DNA from: Pseudomonas vanderleydeniana
Lineage (GTDB): Bacteria > Pseudomonadota > Gammaproteobacteria > Pseudomonadales > Pseudomonadaceae
Direction of reading: 5' to 3'
Length of the DNA: 64,000 bases
NCBI RefSeq assembly: GCF_014268755.2
Contig: NZ_CP077093.1
Location: 4,514,001-4,578,000, forward strand
Part shown: positions 61,786 through 64,000 of the stretch, in pieces
Layout: every line of letters begins with the position of its first letter
Numbering within the stretch: the stretch's first letter is position 1
The notes under the pieces: model-generated
The model's database searches: none
Told to the model about the DNA's origin: nothing
The model's input: the letters and a program-made list of their open reading frames with translations, nothing else
Made by a program: the position numbers and the translations under genes

Positions 61786-63163
61786 GATCGTGTCCCGAGA
61801 AGTGGTGTAACTGAACCAACCGAAGGCGCCCTGCGGGCGAAAGAGGTGGGTCATCGTGGTTCTTGGCTAACGTTGAGTTTGCGGACTTAACCTTCACCAG
61901 GAAACCACGATGACCAAGCCCACTATCGCATTGACCGAGTTGGTTGAGAAAGGGGCAGACGCTGATCTGCTCAAGCAAATGATCCAGTTTGTTGCCCAGC
62001 GCATGATGGAGTTCGACGTCGAGGGCTTGTGCGGCGCCGGTTTCGACGTCAAAAGCCCTGACCGAACAAACAGCCGCAACGGCTACCGCGATCGCCTCTG
62101 GCAAACTCGCGCTGGCGACGTTGACCTGAAGATCCCCAAGCTGCGCCAGGGCAGCTATTTTCCCGGTTTTCTCGAACCACGACGCACCGCCGAAAAGGCC
62201 ATGGCAGCCGTGATCCAGGAAGCCTATATCCAGGGCGTTTCGACGCGCTCGGTCGACGAACTGGTCAAGGCCATGGGCATGTCCGGCATCTCGAAAAGCC
62301 AAGTATCCAGGCTCGCTGGCGAGATCGATGAGCGCGTCCACGCCTTCCTTGATCGACCGCTTGAGGGCGATTGGCCCTACCTGTGGATTGACGCTACCTA
62401 CGTCAAGGTGCGGGAGGCCGGGCGCATCGTCTCGGTCGCCGTCATAATCGCTGTGGCCGTGAACACCAACGGCGGGCGCGAGGTGCTGGGTATGCGGGTT
62501 GGCCCGTCGGAAGCCGAACCGTTCTGGACGGACTTCCTGAGAAGCCTGATGCGACGCGGGCTGCGGGGTGTGAAACTGGTGATCTCTGACGCTCACGAAG
62601 GGCTCAAGGCCGCTGTTTCCAAGGTTTTCCACGCGACCTGGCAACGCTGTCGCGTTCACTTCATGCGCAATGCCATGGCCCATGTCGGCAAGGGCCAGCG
62701 CACCATGGTAGCGGCCTTGCTGCGCACGGTGTTTGCCCAGGACAGTCGAACCGAATGCCATCAGCAATGGCGGTTGGTGGCTGAACAACTTCGTGAGAAA
62801 TACCCCAAGATCGCCACGCTCATGGACGGTTGCGAAGATGAAGTGCTGGCGCACATGGCCTTCCCGAAGGCACATCGACAGCAGTTGCACAGCACTAACC
62901 CGCTGGAACGGCTAAACGCTGAGATCAAGCGGCGTACCGAAGTGGTGGGCATCTTCCCCAACGATCCGGCGATTACACGGTTGGTTGGGGCGATGCTGCT
63001 GGAGCAGAACGACGAGTGGTGCCTGCAACGGCGCTATATGCAGTTGGAGGCCTTCGAGGCGGTCAGCGATAATCCGCAGGCCAAGCTGTCGGCCGTGATC
63101 AACTAAACGGCAAACTCAGTGGCCAGAGCGATGATGAGTTACACCACGTCCTGGGACACGATC
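61786..63163 (+). mobile_element. IS256-family insertion sequence, copy 2, without target duplication
   Basis: The same 1378-bp length and terminal repeats as copy 1 (GATCGTGTCCCGAGAAGTGG at the left; complement of GATCGTGTCCCAGGACGTGG at the right), opposite orientation. The flanks are GTCGGCAAC and CAATCGTGA, which are not direct repeats. A rearrangement or flanking deletion must have followed insertion. Confidence 0.93.
61910..63106 (+). CDS. IS256-family transposase, copy 2
   Basis: The 398-residue mutator-type DDE transposase differs from the copy at 6953 by one residue (VAEQLREKY). Catalytic regions [19 protein letters not shown] and the C-terminal [13 protein letters not shown] are intact. 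The near identity means recent duplication, and either copy could supply transposase to both. Confidence 0.95.
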   Translation: MTKPTIALTELVEKGADADLLKQMIQFVAQRMMEFDVEGLCGAGFDVKSPDRTNSRNGYRDRLWQTRAGDVDLKIPKLRQGSYFPGFLEPRRTAEKAMAAVIQEAYIQGVSTRSVDELVKAMGMSGISKSQVSRLAGEIDERVHAFLDRPLEGDWPYLWIDATYVKVREAGRIVSVAVIIAVAVNTNGGREVLGMRVGPSEAEPFWTDFLRSLMRRGLRGVKLVISDAHEGLKAAVSKVFHATWQRCRVHFMRNAMAHVGKGQRTMVAALLRTVFAQDSRTECHQQWRLVAEQLREKYPKIATLMDGCEDEVLAHMAFPKAHRQQLHSTNPLERLNAEIKRRTEVVGIFPNDPAITRLVGAMLLEQNDEWCLQRRYMQLEAFEAVSDNPQAKLSAVIN

Positions 63164-63335
63164 CAATCGTGAACGAGTCATCCTTTGCGAATACTCCTTG
63201 AATGCACCCTGGCAACACCTGCGCCAGAGACTCGAGCACCGATGCTTCATCCCCAATGTCCAGCACTTCATCGACGTTTGCCAAATCAGCAATGCCAGGC
63301 CTCATCGGCTTCAAGATGACGATGTTGTAGCTCAT
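63164..63335 (-). pseudogene. 5' fragment of a small conserved gene cut by IS256 copy 2
   Basis: From ATG 63335 the minus strand encodes MSYNIVILKPMRPGIADLANVDEVLDIGDEASVLESLAQVLPGCIQGVFAKDDSFTI, then enters the IS256 end. The MSYNIVILKP start resembles a family of small hypothetical proteins (about 110 residues) in Pseudomonas and Xanthomonas. The fragment at 61618-61785 could be its other half, but the frames do not join cleanly without a target repeat. Confidence 0.55.
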
Positions 63336-63562
63336 GCGTTTCCTTTGCTCCATCCCGTGCGTGTGACTCAGCATACCCGCGAGAAGGGGTATACGGATGT
63401 GCCTGTCAGCCATTGGTTTGCAGGTCCTCGCTTGAAGCCGAGAACTGTCGCGGATGGCAACTACCCACCTATACCGGCCGCTGTCCGAGGTCGGCTAACG
63501 GCCAGAAGCGGTCATCCTAGAAAACCTCCACTCCGGAAGCGGTTGGACAAAAAAGGTCATCC
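63336..63562. other. Intergenic region
   Basis: No gene was seen. It separates the truncated minus-strand gene from the 3' end of the AraC-type gene. Confidence 0.45.
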
Positions 63563-64000
63563 TCAGTCCTCAATTGTTCCCGCCTCGACGTCTTCAAAAG
63601 CGCGCCCTTTCGACCAACGTTTATAATCTGCGGGGGTCATACCTGTCAGTTGGATGAAGGCTCGGCGAAATGAGGTGTCCTCGCTGTAGCCACAGTTAAG
63701 CGCCACTTGTTTAACGCTGGCCCCTGGTACTTGTAGCAGGACACAGGCGGTTTCTATTCTGATGCGTGTGATGAGTTCCTTGGGCGACTCGTTGGTTAGA
63801 CTCCTAACTCGCCTATGTAGAGTCCGTTCGCTTACGTTCAAAGCCTTAGCCAGCTCGACGGCGGTTAATCCAGGCTTGCCGTGTCGAATAATTTGCTCTG
63901 TTTCCAGCAGCAGTGGATCAGCATTGTTTATAAAACCTCGGGGCGCGTACACCGACTGGGGCAATGGCAAACTATCGGTCACAGAAATATCAGCCGTTAA
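63563..64000 (-). CDS. AraC-family regulator, C-terminal part (GlxA-like), runs off the window
   Basis: About 145 residues are visible. Two helix-turn-helix units fill the C terminus: GLTAVELAKALNVSERTLHRRVRSLTNESPKELITRIRIETACVLLQ and VKQVALNCGYSEDTSFRRAFIQLTGMTPADYKRW. The preceding SVYAPRGFINNADPLLLETEQIIRHG resembles the linker of GlxA-type AraC proteins that carry an N-terminal DJ-1/PfpI domain. The frame stays open to position 64000, so the internal GTG at 63982 is probably not the real start. Confidence 0.85.
   Translation of the reverse strand, partial: LTADISVTDSLPLPQSVYAPRGFINNADPLLLETEQIIRHGKPGLTAVELAKALNVSERTLHRRVRSLTNESPKELITRIRIETACVLLQVPGASVKQVALNCGYSEDTSFRRAFIQLTGMTPADYKRWSKGRAFEDVEAGTIED

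Overview
The window looks like chromosome from a Pseudomonas of the putida/fluorescens group. The evidence is an srpABC/ttgGHI-type solvent-efflux operon with its IclR and TetR regulators, a short LOV photoreceptor of the P. putida SB1/SB2 type, a DUF6124 gene with a structured leader, and remains of a PFGI/ICEclc-type integrative element. No rRNA, tRNA, CRISPR or replication origin was seen.

Layout. 1-6.7 kb: RND efflux operon (minus strand, outer-membrane gene cut by the window edge) and divergent regulators. 6.9-8.3 kb: IS256-family element with an intact 8-bp target duplication. A near-identical inverted copy at 61.8-63.2 kb lacks one. 8.5-17.4 kb: a decayed conjugative element with DUF2857, two copies of a ~260-bp leader that can hide the Shine-Dalgarno site, a duplicated RAQPRD gene, and TIGR03758 and TIGR03745 type-IV-secretion genes. 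Further transfer genes are missing. An IS3 element in it is itself split by an IS110-family element. 17.4-20.6 kb: orphan and unrecognised small genes.

20.9-40.9 kb: a surface/exopolysaccharide locus. A minus-strand operon encodes chain-length determinant, epimerase, flippase-like protein, glutamine-dependent amidotransferase, methyltransferase, polymerase-like protein, WecG/TagA transferase and ligase-like protein. Next come a methyltransferase, an initiating sugar-phosphate transferase with a nucleotidyltransferase, and a plus-strand operon of a GT-like protein, a GT4-methyltransferase fusion, an ABC exporter and a WecB epimerase.

41.0-48.1 kb: the most interesting region, a lasso-peptide gene cluster that I infer from its parts. 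It has a 52-residue precursor, an asparagine-synthetase-like cyclase without the glutaminase cysteine, a PqqD-like leader-binding protein (B1), a transglutaminase-like protease (B2), an HprK-like kinase and a sulfotransferase. The last four are tightly packed on the minus strand. The predicted core is an 18-mer with Ser1-Asp9 ring geometry and a C-terminal Ser. Two convergent halves flank an IS66 scrap, an hsp20 gene with a clear terminator, and the LOV gene.

48.2-64 kb: IS3 and IS5 remnants, a LysR regulator, an MFS exporter preceded by three 17-bp repeats, remnants of an abortive-infection protein and a subtilase, a chemoreceptor, a MarR/PanE-like/MFS module with palindromic operator candidates, a LysR/EamA/tautomerase module, the second IS256 copy flanked by gene fragments, and the C-terminal part of an AraC-type regulator. 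All family calls are from reading the translations; none was checked against a database.
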